Source: DASZTU01 sp035547675 (lineage in GTDB: Bacteria; Pseudomonadota; Alphaproteobacteria; Rhizobiales; Devosiaceae). From it: 64,000 nt of DNA. The notes under the pieces were generated by a model that was not told the DNA's origin, searched no databases, and saw nothing but the letters and a program-made list of their open reading frames with translations. Numbering within the stretch: position 1 is the stretch's first letter; every line of letters starts with the position of its first letter. The stretch covers positions 1 through 64,000 of the forward strand of contig DASZUI010000056.1 of the NCBI GenBank assembly GCA_035547675.1. The letters run 5' to 3'. Both the position numbers and the translations under genes were made by a program. Shown here piece by piece: positions 35,714-43,800 of the stretch.

Positions 35714-36787
35714 ATGCACGACGACGAGCAGGCCGATGCCCCGGGCGATCCGAATGCGCCCCAGGGCTGGTCTCTTGCGGGCCCCGGCAAGGACCGCAGG
35801 CGGGCCGAGATCACCCTGCACCAGTTGCGCATCTTCTGGGCCATCGCCCGCGCCGAGACCCTGACCGCTGCTGCCAAGCGCCTCGGCATGGCGCAACCCA
35901 GCATGTCGCAGCAGCTTTCCAAGCTCGAGACGACCATCGGCGCACGGCTGTTCCACCGCCGCTCCAACGAATTGGTGCTGACCGAGGCCGGCGAATATCT
36001 GCTCCCGCGCGCCGAGCACCTGCTGCGCACCATGAACGAGCTCGAGGAAGGCCTGCACGAATACGGCGCCGGCCAGCGCACCACGCTGCGCCTGGCGGGT
36101 ATCAATTCCGTGCTGCGCGTGCTGCTGCCGCGCGCCATGAATGCCGTGCAGGCACGTTTCCCCGGCGCCGAGTTCGACATTCAGGAGGGCGCGCCTAACG
36201 ACATCCTCAACATGCTCTATGGCCGCTCGATCAATGTCGGCCTGCTCGCCGCCAATTCGGTGGCCGAGGCGGGGGTGGGCTTCCTCCAGGTGCCGATCAT
36301 GGAGGACCCCTATGTGCTGGTCGTCCCGGCCGCGCTCGACCTCGATGGGGTTGCCGATCCCGCCGATCTCGACGCCGGCAGCCGCGCCATTCTCAACAGC
36401 GCCGTGCAATTCGCCTTCGGCACCCAGCATGCCCGGCGCGTGGAGGACTGGTTCGCCAGCGTCCTGCCGCGGCACCGCATCGTCGCCCAGTGCCGGAGCT
36501 TCGAGGTGGCGGTGGGGCTTGCCCGGGCCGGGGCAGGCGTCTGCCTCGCGCCGGCGCTGTCCACCCTGAGCGACGGCGCCGCCCTCGACGGCATTCGGCT
36601 CTATGCGGTCAATGAGCCGCCGCGCCGGCTGGTGGCGCTCGTCGCCTCCCAATACCGCCGGCAGGAACCCTATGCCGGCCTGATCGAGGCGCTGCAGGCG
36701 GCCGGCGCGGCACAGAGCCTGCCGGAAATCCGGCCTACCCCGCCCTTCCTCGAGAACCTGCCCGCCATCGGCATTCACCGCCCCTGA
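35714..36787 (+). CDS. LysR-family regulator, divergent from polyamine-type operon
   Basis: This is a 357-residue regulator, longer than usual because of about 30 extra polar residues at the N-terminus. The winged helix-turn-helix follows (LHQLRIFWAIARAETLTAAA, LGMAQPSMSQQLSKLETTIG), and the remainder is a normal effector domain. The start is supported by GGAGG before ATG 35714. The 180-base divergent gap to the binding-protein gene should hold the operator; control of that importer and the M20 amidohydrolase is inferred from position. Confidence 0.88.
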   Translation: MHDDEQADAPGDPNAPQGWSLAGPGKDRRRAEITLHQLRIFWAIARAETLTAAAKRLGMAQPSMSQQLSKLETTIGARLFHRRSNELVLTEAGEYLLPRAEHLLRTMNELEEGLHEYGAGQRTTLRLAGINSVLRVLLPRAMNAVQARFPGAEFDIQEGAPNDILNMLYGRSINVGLLAANSVAEAGVGFLQVPIMEDPYVLVVPAALDLDGVADPADLDAGSRAILNSAVQFAFGTQHARRVEDWFASVLPRHRIVAQCRSFEVAVGLARAGAGVCLAPALSTLSDGAALDGIRLYAVNEPPRRLVALVASQYRRQEPYAGLIEALQAAGAAQSLPEIRPTPPFLENLPAIGIHRP

Positions 36788-36828
36788 GAGGTGGTGGCCG
36801 ACGGCCCGCCGGAGGGGAGGGCAGGAGC

Positions 36829-37383
36829 TTACGGGTAGCTGGAGCACTTGGCGTCGCCGGGGCTGTAATAAGCCTCGCACTCCGCCTTGCTGGTCGGTCC
36901 GCGGCCCTTGAGATAGCCCGCCACATATTCGGCAATGGCGTCGATCTTGTCGTCCGTCAGCGCGATGCCCTTCTGCGGCTTCTGGTGGCCGACATCGGCG
37001 GCCTTCATGCCGTAGCAGGCATGCACCGACCAGGCGAGGCGGTCATGCGAGGGCATGCTGGTGCCCGGCCGGCCGCAGGCGATGGTCTCGCGGATGTCGG
37101 TATATTCGAGCTGCGTCTCGCGCAGCGACGGGCCGGGCGGGATCGGGCCGGTATCCTTGCCATTGCCGGACCAGCCGTGGCAGCTGGCACAGTCGGCGCT
37201 CTTCCAGACGGCCTGGTCGGCCTTGACCTGGTCGGGCGTCAGCGAGCCCGGCGCGACCGTCTTGGCGGCCGGTGCGGCCGCGTCCTGCGCCCAGGCGAGC
37301 TGGGCCGAGGGCAGGGTCATTGGTGCCATCATCAGGCCCAGGGCCGCAACGACCGAGGCTGTGGTAAGCCGCATCAGTTTCAA
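36829..37383 (-). CDS. Cytochrome c of PQQ dehydrogenase module, copy 3
   Basis: This is a 184-residue periplasmic monohaem cytochrome c. A signal peptide is followed by the haem motif CASCH (SADCASCHGWSGNG) and extra cysteines in TIACGRPG, HACYG, AECEAYY and AKCSSY. The TSMPSHD segment aligns with the AMPYHD part of copies 1 and 2. I prefer TTG 37383 as start because GGAG lies six bases upstream; ATG 37374 is the alternative. It is the last gene of the second module: dehydrogenase 3, YDDE protein, pentapeptide protein, cytochrome. Confidence 0.85.
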   Translation of the reverse strand: MKLMRLTTASVVAALGLMMAPMTLPSAQLAWAQDAAAPAAKTVAPGSLTPDQVKADQAVWKSADCASCHGWSGNGKDTGPIPPGPSLRETQLEYTDIRETIACGRPGTSMPSHDRLAWSVHACYGMKAADVGHQKPQKGIALTDDKIDAIAEYVAGYLKGRGPTSKAECEAYYSPGDAKCSSYP

Positions 37384-37464
37384 TTCGCACTCCAATCGCT
37401 GTGGCGCCGCTACATGGATCGCGGCGCCGCTTCCTACAATGTTTGGCCCCTGCCGCACGAGGCG

Positions 37465-38349
37465 TCACGGATGCGTGGAGCCGTCGGGCATCTGCGTGCC
37501 CGTCAGAACCGCGCCGTCGAAATCGGCATCGCCCACATGGGCGCGATGCAGCACCCCATTGGTTATCTTTGCACCGGCGAGGTTAGCGCCGCGCAAATCG
37601 CTGCTATAAAAAACCGCCTTGTCGGCCGCGACCTTGCTCAAATCGGCATTGCGCAAATCCGCCCAGGGCAGCCGTGTTTCGGCAAGGCTGGCGCCGGCCA
37701 TCCTGGCGTCGCGCAGGTCACTATGGTCGAACGAGCTCCGGTCGAGCGTGGCGCCGAGAAAGCTCGCACCGCGCAGCGCCGCCTGCGTGACATCGGCTTC
37801 GATCAGCCTGGCGCCGTCGAAATCCGCGCCGCCCAGCCGCGTGTGCCCCATCATCGCGCCGGTGAGGTCGGCCTTGACGAATTTCGTGCCGCTCGCCTGC
37901 GCACCATAAAGCATGGCCGCGCCGAGCCTGGCGCCGCTGAGATCGGCCCGGCCGAGATCGGTGCGGTTGAGATCGGCGCCGGTGAGGTCGGCACCCGCGA
38001 GCACCGCATTGCGCAGCACCGCGGCATGGAAATTGCCGTTCTCGACATTCGCCCCGGAGAGGTTGGCGCCGGTCAGGTCGCCGCGCTTGAAGCGGGCGCC
38101 ATCGAGCTTGGCGCCGCTGAAATTCGCACCCGTCATGGTCGCCGCATAGAAATCCGCGCCCGTGAGATCGGCGCCCGACAGGTCGGCCTTGGTGAGGTCG
38201 CGATGCTTGAGGTCGGCGCCGGCGAGACTGCAGCCCGGACAGTTCTTCGAGGCGCCCGCCTTGAAGTCGGCCGCCGCATCGGCCCATGCCGGTGCAGCGA
38301 GCGTCCATCCCAGCGCCGCCGTTACGATGACGAGGACCGGCTTCATCAT
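37465..38349 (-). CDS. Secreted pentapeptide-repeat protein, paralogue 2
   Basis: This is a 294-residue exported protein with a signal peptide (KPVLVIVTAALGWTLAAPAW), a CxxC segment (SKNCPGCSLAGADL) and then some 45 A(D/N)LXX repeats (LTKADLSGADLTGADFYA and onward), ending in a short non-repeat tail. The plan matches 17475-18245. Its start overlaps the stop of the YDDE gene by four bases, so both are made from one message. A solenoid of this size might bind or space proteins in the periplasm; function is unknown. Confidence 0.85.
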   Translation of the reverse strand: MMKPVLVIVTAALGWTLAAPAWADAAADFKAGASKNCPGCSLAGADLKHRDLTKADLSGADLTGADFYAATMTGANFSGAKLDGARFKRGDLTGANLSGANVENGNFHAAVLRNAVLAGADLTGADLNRTDLGRADLSGARLGAAMLYGAQASGTKFVKADLTGAMMGHTRLGGADFDGARLIEADVTQAALRGASFLGATLDRSSFDHSDLRDARMAGASLAETRLPWADLRNADLSKVAADKAVFYSSDLRGANLAGAKITNGVLHRAHVGDADFDGAVLTGTQMPDGSTHP

Positions 38350-39116
38350 AGCGGCCGTCCTTTGTCGTCGACCGGCGCGCCGGCCTCGCGGATTTCGATG
38401 CGCGCCGAACTCTCGAACGACCCGTGCTCGGTCCGTCCGGTATCGCGGTTGACTTCAGTTTCGCCCGCACGCCGGAACAGGTGCGCCTCGGTATAGATCA
38501 GCTCGCCCTCTGTGGTCTTGGAGCAGGTCTGGTTGATGTAATTGCCCGAAATCGGCTCCTCGCCCTGCGCGGGTGGATGGTTGGTGCAGTTCCAGCCATC
38601 CATGCCGTACATGTTCCGCACCGCATCGGCCATCAAATAGCTCATGCTGCGATCGCGCAGGTCGACGCGCGTGTCGGTCACGGCGCGCAGGCCGCGCAAT
38701 ATGCCCTTGTCGTCGAAGAGGGCCGAAACGATCGCCGGATAGGCCGAGACCTTGGTGCCGCCATTGGTTTCGGCATCGCTGGTGTCGCCGCGCGCCAGCA
38801 GCCGGTATTCGAGCTCGTCGTCATAGCGGAATTCGACTTCGTGCAGCCCGCTCTTTTCGGCGGGGCATTTGGCGTAGTCGGTGAAGCCGCCGATCGGCAG
38901 CGAAGGCGGGCCGCCCATCGTGCCGCAGGCATAGTCGATGAACGCTTCCTCGGGCAGGTCTTTCGCCGGCGTGCCGAGCTTGAGGTCGAGCAGATTGGTG
39001 CGATGCTGGCTGGTCTGCCCCGCATCGGCCTGCGCCAGCGCCGGTCCGGCCGACAGTCCTGCCGAAAGGGCGATCAGGGCGGCGAGGGCCGCGGCAGTCG
39101 TTGAGAAACCAATCAT
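38346..39116 (-). CDS. Secreted Cys-rich 'YDDE' protein of unknown function, paralogue 2
   Basis: This is a 256-residue protein with a signal peptide (IGFSTTAAALAALIALSAGL). It shares with 21000-21854 the blocks LKLGTP, ACGTMGGPPSLP, AKCPAEKSGLHEV, RYDDE, DDKGILRG, VTDTRVDLRDRS, and a later GEEPISGNYINQTC. Four cysteines are conserved between the two. I recognise no named domain. The start ATG 39116 lacks a well-spaced ribosome site, but the signal peptide begins there. It sits between dehydrogenase 3 and the pentapeptide gene. The position next to PQQ enzymes in both modules suggests a shared partner role. Confidence 0.75.
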   Translation of the reverse strand: MIGFSTTAAALAALIALSAGLSAGPALAQADAGQTSQHRTNLLDLKLGTPAKDLPEEAFIDYACGTMGGPPSLPIGGFTDYAKCPAEKSGLHEVEFRYDDELEYRLLARGDTSDAETNGGTKVSAYPAIVSALFDDKGILRGLRAVTDTRVDLRDRSMSYLMADAVRNMYGMDGWNCTNHPPAQGEEPISGNYINQTCSKTTEGELIYTEAHLFRRAGETEVNRDTGRTEHGSFESSARIEIREAGAPVDDKGRPL

Positions 39117-39194
39117 CTTCCAACCACTCGCCCACCCGGAGTGCTGCGCCGGTCGGGCCGCCGGCATCGTCGCTGCCGAGATGCCGGAAAGCAA

Positions 39195-39220
39195 GGACGC
39201 GGCCGTCGCCAGCCGCGTCC
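39195..39220. promoter_or_regulatory. Intercistronic hairpin after PQQ dehydrogenase 3
   Basis: A perfect nine-base stem GGACGCGGC/GCCGCGTCC encloses an eight-base loop. It is just after the dehydrogenase stop. The sequence differs from the hairpins after dehydrogenases 1 and 2 but the location is the same. Confidence 0.6.
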
Positions 39221-39238
39221 CGATTGTTCGCGAGCCGA

Positions 39239-40999
39239 TCAGAGCGCGAAGAAATAGACCGTGGCGCTCGGCTGCATATTGGCCGCCGCGTCGGGATCAT
39301 TGCCCTTGGCGGGATAGCCTTCGAGGCCGATCACCGGCGAGGAGCCGACTTCAATGGCGATATACTGCTTGCCATTGACCGAGTAGGAGACCGGCGGGGC
39401 GCTGATCTGGGAACCCAAATTCACGCTCCACAGCGATTCCATCGTGTCGGCATCGAGCGCCTCGAAGGTGCCGTCGACCTGGCTGGAGAACACCAGCCCG
39501 CCGGCTGTCGCCAGCGCGCCGCCATATTGGGCGAAGGGCGTCGCATGCTTCTTGACTACCTTGCCGGTCTCCGGGTCGAGCTGCACGACGCTGCCGGTCA
39601 CCACATTGCCCACCGTGGCGGTATTGGTATCCGGGAAGGTGGCGCAGCTTTCCATCGCCGTCGCATAGAGCTTCTTGGTGATGGGTGAGTAGGAGACGGG
39701 GAAGTAGTTCACGCCGCCCTGCAGCGACGGGCAGGTCTCGGTGACCTTGCCATTGTCGCCGCCCGGCCGGGCGCTCTGCACATAGGTCTGGACCGACTTG
39801 CTCGGATCGTATTCGACCGGCTTGCCGGTCTTGGGGTCGAGGCCCTTCGTCCAGGTCAGCTTGTCGACGAACTGCCCGCCATTGACGAACGAGCCGTTCG
39901 AGGCGTCGAGGCCGTAATACATGCCGTTGCGGCCGAAATGGGTGAGCAGCTTGCGCGTCTCGCCATTGACCGTGGTGTCGACCAGCACATGGGCCCCGAT
40001 CTCGTCATAGTCCCATGACTCGTTCGGCGTGTACTGGAAGTACCATTTCATCTTGCCGCTATCGGCATCGAGCGCCAGCACGCTGTTGGCGTAGAGATTG
40101 TCGCCCGGACGCGCGCCGGGATCGAAGTCCGGGAACGGGTTACCCGTGCCCCAATAGGTGAGATTGGTGCTCGGGTCGTAGGCGCCGGTGTTCCACGGCG
40201 CGGCGCCGCCGTTCTTCCAGTCGTTCTTGCTGTCCTTCCAGCTGTCGCCGCCCGGCTCATTGGGCGCCGGCACCGTGAAGAACTGCCACTTCTTGTCGCC
40301 GGTCACCGCGTCGCGCGCTTCGACCCAGTGGCGGCCGCCGGCATCGCCATTGGCCGTGCCGATCAGGATATTCCCCTTGACGGCGAGCGGGGCCATGGTG
40401 AAGCCGAGCTTGGGGTCGTCCTGGACGTTCTGCTCCCAGACTTCCTCGCCGGTATCGGCGTCGGTCGCGATCAGGCGGCCGTCGAAGGCGAGCGAATAGA
40501 CATTGTTGCCGAGTAGCGCGACGCCCTTGTTGTTCGGCGGCTCGACGATCGAGGCATTGGGCGCGCTCTGCGGGTCCATGATCCACTCGATCACGGCGCG
40601 CTTGCCGCTGGTGAGATCCAGCTTGTAAACGCGGCTCCAGCCATCGGTCACATACATGTGGCCGTCCTTGACGATCGGCGTGCCCTCGAGGCCGGCGAAC
40701 TTGTAGCTGCCCGCCGTGCCCGCGGGGGGTTCAAGGGCAATCGTATAGGCCATGTGCAGGCCCTTGATATTGTCCTTGTTGATCTGGTCGAGCGGCGAGA
40801 AGCGCTGGTTGTCGTATGTACGGTTGTACATGAGCCAGTTCGCCTTGTCCGAGTTGGCATTCACCAGCTGGTCCGCGGTGACTGCTTCGGTGCCGGGCTT
40901 GGCGGCGTCCTGCGCCATGGCCGGCAGGGCACAGGTCGACAGCAGCGCCGCTGCCAGGACGCTGACCGCCCAGCCCGGTCGAGATGATGGAAGCCTCAA
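39239..40999 (-). CDS. PQQ-dependent alcohol dehydrogenase 3 (predicted lanthanide type)
   Basis: This is a 586-residue periplasmic quinoprotein with a signal peptide (AVSVLAAALLSTCALPAMA). It shares the propeller plan with dehydrogenases 1 and 2 but is more distant. Asn287 (YWGTGNP), catalytic Asp330 and lanthanide-type Asp332 (SWDYDE) are present. The usual ligand Glu is replaced by Asp219 (ANGDAGGRHW), and no adjacent Cys pair is found in the VIEWIMDPQSAPNAS region. The start is TTG 40999 after GGGAGGAGCAC, a strong site. It is the first gene of the second module. The C-terminus PSATVYFFAL is a little longer than usual. Confidence 0.9.
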   Translation of the reverse strand: MRLPSSRPGWAVSVLAAALLSTCALPAMAQDAAKPGTEAVTADQLVNANSDKANWLMYNRTYDNQRFSPLDQINKDNIKGLHMAYTIALEPPAGTAGSYKFAGLEGTPIVKDGHMYVTDGWSRVYKLDLTSGKRAVIEWIMDPQSAPNASIVEPPNNKGVALLGNNVYSLAFDGRLIATDADTGEEVWEQNVQDDPKLGFTMAPLAVKGNILIGTANGDAGGRHWVEARDAVTGDKKWQFFTVPAPNEPGGDSWKDSKNDWKNGGAAPWNTGAYDPSTNLTYWGTGNPFPDFDPGARPGDNLYANSVLALDADSGKMKWYFQYTPNESWDYDEIGAHVLVDTTVNGETRKLLTHFGRNGMYYGLDASNGSFVNGGQFVDKLTWTKGLDPKTGKPVEYDPSKSVQTYVQSARPGGDNGKVTETCPSLQGGVNYFPVSYSPITKKLYATAMESCATFPDTNTATVGNVVTGSVVQLDPETGKVVKKHATPFAQYGGALATAGGLVFSSQVDGTFEALDADTMESLWSVNLGSQISAPPVSYSVNGKQYIAIEVGSSPVIGLEGYPAKGNDPDAAANMQPSATVYFFAL

Positions 41000-41140
41000 G
41001 TGCTCCTCCCATTTGAGACGTAACGACGCCGTGATTTGAGCCGGGCGCGGTCAAGATACAAGCTGATAGGCCAGCCCCTGCCATCGGGTCCGGCGATGTT
41101 GAGTATAGGCCGGACAAATGTCCAGCCCACGCTTCGTTGC

Positions 41141-42151
41141 TCAGCGCCCCGCCGGCAGCCGCTGCGCCAGTTCGGCCTTGGGTCCTTGCGCCGATTCCAT
41201 GATCCGCCGCCGCTCGCGGAAGCGGCCCCATTGCTGGTCGACGATCACCCCGAGCAGGATCACGCCGCCCATCACCGCGAAATTGAGCGAGGAGGGGATG
41301 CCGAGCAGGTTCACCAGATTCTGCAATTCCTGCAGCAGCACCACGCCGAGCAGCGCGCCGATGATCGAGCCTTCGCCGCCGCGCAGCGAGAAGCCGCCGA
41401 GCACCGCCGCGGCAATGGCGTAGAGCTCATAGAAATTGCCGTGCGAGCCCGGCGAGATCGAGCGCGTATACATGGCGAAATAGATGGCCGAAATGACGGT
41501 CAGCACCTGGCAGATGACATAGGCGGCGACGATCACGACGCCCGTCTTGATGCCCGAATAGCGCGCCGCGTCCTCGTTCTTGCCGACGGCATAGAGATAG
41601 CGGCCGAACACCGAGCGATGCAGCACCACCCAGCAGATCACGGCGATGATCATCAGGGCGATGAACGAGTTGGGCACGCCCCAGCTGCGGCCCGCGGTGA
41701 GAAATTCGAGGTCGGGAAAGCTCTGGCCGAAGGCGAAGCCGGCCGTCGAGTCCTGCGTATAGAATCGCGCGATGCCGCGATAGAACAGCAGGCCGCAGAG
41801 CGTCACCACGAAGGGCTGCAGCTTGAGCCAGGTGATCAGCAGCCCGTGGAAGAGGCCGATGATCACGCCCAAGACCAGCATCAGCGCAACCGCCGCCGGC
41901 CACGGGACGCCCTGGTTGGCCAGAAAATCGACGAATAGCACGCCGATGAGGGCGATCATCGAGCCGACCGAAAGCTCGATGCCGCCGGTGATGACGACGA
42001 ACGCCTCCCCCAGCGCGGAAATACCGAACATGCCCACGAGATTGGCGGTATTGGCGATGTTGATCGGCAGCAGGAAGCGCGGATTGATCAGCGCCACGAT
42101 CGCGCCCACCACCACGATCAGGATGAGAAGGCCGAGATCCTTCTTGTTCAT
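41141..42151 (-). CDS. Sugar ABC transporter permease, RbsC-like
   Basis: This is a 336-residue inner-membrane permease of the ribose/galactose importer family. Typical segments are ITGGIELSVGSMIAL near residue 55, FVVTLCGLLFYRGIARF and the C-terminal AAAVLGGFSLRGGEGSIIGA. Its start overlaps the ATPase stop by four bases. Order on the strand is binding protein, ATPase, permease. Confidence 0.93.
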   Translation of the reverse strand: MNKKDLGLLILIVVVGAIVALINPRFLLPINIANTANLVGMFGISALGEAFVVITGGIELSVGSMIALIGVLFVDFLANQGVPWPAAVALMLVLGVIIGLFHGLLITWLKLQPFVVTLCGLLFYRGIARFYTQDSTAGFAFGQSFPDLEFLTAGRSWGVPNSFIALMIIAVICWVVLHRSVFGRYLYAVGKNEDAARYSGIKTGVVIVAAYVICQVLTVISAIYFAMYTRSISPGSHGNFYELYAIAAAVLGGFSLRGGEGSIIGALLGVVLLQELQNLVNLLGIPSSLNFAVMGGVILLGVIVDQQWGRFRERRRIMESAQGPKAELAQRLPAGR

Positions 42152-43692
42152 GCCGCCACTCCCCCTTCTTGCAACGGCTTGCCCACGGCGAGCCGCAGCA
42201 CGTTTTCTTCACTGAACTGGCCGGGGCTCAGCGTCCCCGAAATGCGCCCCTCATGCATCACGGCGATGCGGTCGGAGACGCCGATCACCTCTTCCATGTC
42301 GGATGATATCATCATCACCGCGACGCCGGCATCGGCGAGGCCGCGCATCAGCTTATAGATTTCCGCCTTGGCGCCGATGTCGATGCCGCGCGTCGGCTCG
42401 TCGAAGATCATGACCTTGGGCGACATGGCGAGCCATTTGCCCAGCACCACTTTCTGCTGGTTGCCGCCTGACAGATTGGCGGCCTTCGTGGAAACCTGCG
42501 GTGCCTTGATGCCCAGATTGCGCCGCTGCGCCTCGGCGATTTCCTCCTCGCGGCCGCTGGAGACCATGAAATTCCGCGCATAGCGCGGCAGGTCGGGCAG
42601 CGAAATGTTCTGGCTGATCGGCAGGTCGAGCAGCAGGCCGGTGCCCTTGCGGTCCTCAGGCACGAGGAACAGGCCCAGCTCGACCGCCTGCGAGGTGTGG
42701 CGCGGCCTGAAGGGGGCGCCGGCAAGTTCGAAGCTGCCGCCATAGATCGGGTCGATTCCGAAAATGGCGCGCGCCAGCTCGGTGCGGCCCGAGCCGACAA
42801 GACCCGCAACGCCCAGGATTTCGCCGCTGCGCAACTCTAGATTGACCCGGTGCGATGGGTAGGTCGACGTCTGCACGTCGATGACCCGAAGCGCGACGTC
42901 CCCGGGCGGGTGGGCCGGCGGCGCGGTCTGCGCCTTGAGGTCGCGCCCGATCATCAGGCGCACCATGCGGTCGTGCTCGATCTCGTCCTTCTCGAGCGTG
43001 CCCACCAGCGCCCCGTCGCGCAGCGCGATCACGCGATCCGCCGCGCGCTCGATCTCATGCAGGCGGTGGGAAATGAAAATCACCGAAATGCCGTCGGCCT
43101 TGAGCCCGGCGATCACTTCGAGCAGTTTCTCCGTCTCGGAGAGCGGCAGGCTCGAGGTCGGCTCGTCGAGGATCATCAGCCGCGCATCCATCGACAGCGC
43201 CTTGGCGATCTCGACCAATTGCTGCTGCGCCAGCGACAGGCTGGCGACGGGCGTCGCCGGAGAGAAATTCGCGCCGACCCGCCTGAGGAGGGGGGCAACC
43301 ATCTCCCGCTGCTTGCGCCAGTCGACCAGGTTCAGCAAGCCGCCTGTGCGCGGCTCGCGGCCGATATAGACATTGGCGGCGACGTCGAGATTATCGAAGA
43401 GGTTGAGCTCCTGATGCACGAAGGCGATGCCCGCCGTCATGCTTTCCTCGACGGAAAGCGCGGGCCGGGAGACACCGTCGATGGTGATCGTCCCGGCGTC
43501 GGGAGCCACCACCCCGCCGAGGATCTTCATCAAGGTCGATTTCCCGGCCCCGTTCTCCCCGATCAGCCCGATGACCTCGCCCGGCGCCACGCTCATGGAG
43601 AAACCCGAAAGGGCGAGCACGCCCGGATAGGCCTTCCTGATTCCCGAAAGGGTCAGGAAGGGTTCGCGGGAACTCGGCGACGCGTCGGCCAC
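42148..43692 (-). CDS. Sugar ABC transporter ATP-binding protein, RbsA/MglA-like (two domains)
   Basis: This is a 514-residue tandem ATPase. The first half has Walker A GENGAGKS, signature LSLAQQQLVEIAKAL and Walker B LMILDEPTSSL. The second half has the degenerate Walker A region GLVGSGRTELAR, signature LSGGNQQKVVLGKWL and VMIFDEPTRGIDIGAK. This double layout is the norm in ribose-type importers. The permease follows with a four-base overlap. Confidence 0.94.
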   Translation of the reverse strand: MADASPSSREPFLTLSGIRKAYPGVLALSGFSMSVAPGEVIGLIGENGAGKSTLMKILGGVVAPDAGTITIDGVSRPALSVEESMTAGIAFVHQELNLFDNLDVAANVYIGREPRTGGLLNLVDWRKQREMVAPLLRRVGANFSPATPVASLSLAQQQLVEIAKALSMDARLMILDEPTSSLPLSETEKLLEVIAGLKADGISVIFISHRLHEIERAADRVIALRDGALVGTLEKDEIEHDRMVRLMIGRDLKAQTAPPAHPPGDVALRVIDVQTSTYPSHRVNLELRSGEILGVAGLVGSGRTELARAIFGIDPIYGGSFELAGAPFRPRHTSQAVELGLFLVPEDRKGTGLLLDLPISQNISLPDLPRYARNFMVSSGREEEIAEAQRRNLGIKAPQVSTKAANLSGGNQQKVVLGKWLAMSPKVMIFDEPTRGIDIGAKAEIYKLMRGLADAGVAVMMISSDMEEVIGVSDRIAVMHEGRISGTLSPGQFSEENVLRLAVGKPLQEGGVAA

Positions 43693-43766
43693 GGCACTGC
43701 TCTCTCAGTGGAAAAAGGACCCGCCGGCACCGCCAGTCCCATCGGGCGATGCCGGCAGGTTGATCC

Positions 43767-43792
43767 GCATCCGGCGCCGCGGCGCCGGATGC
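43767..43792. promoter_or_regulatory. Intercistronic hairpin after sugar-binding-protein gene
   Basis: A perfect palindrome (GCATCCGGCGCC with its complement, two-base centre) lies in the 108-base gap between the binding protein and the ATPase. Such hairpins often raise the level of binding-protein mRNA relative to the membrane parts. Confidence 0.65.
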
Positions 43793-43800
43793 CTTCTTAC

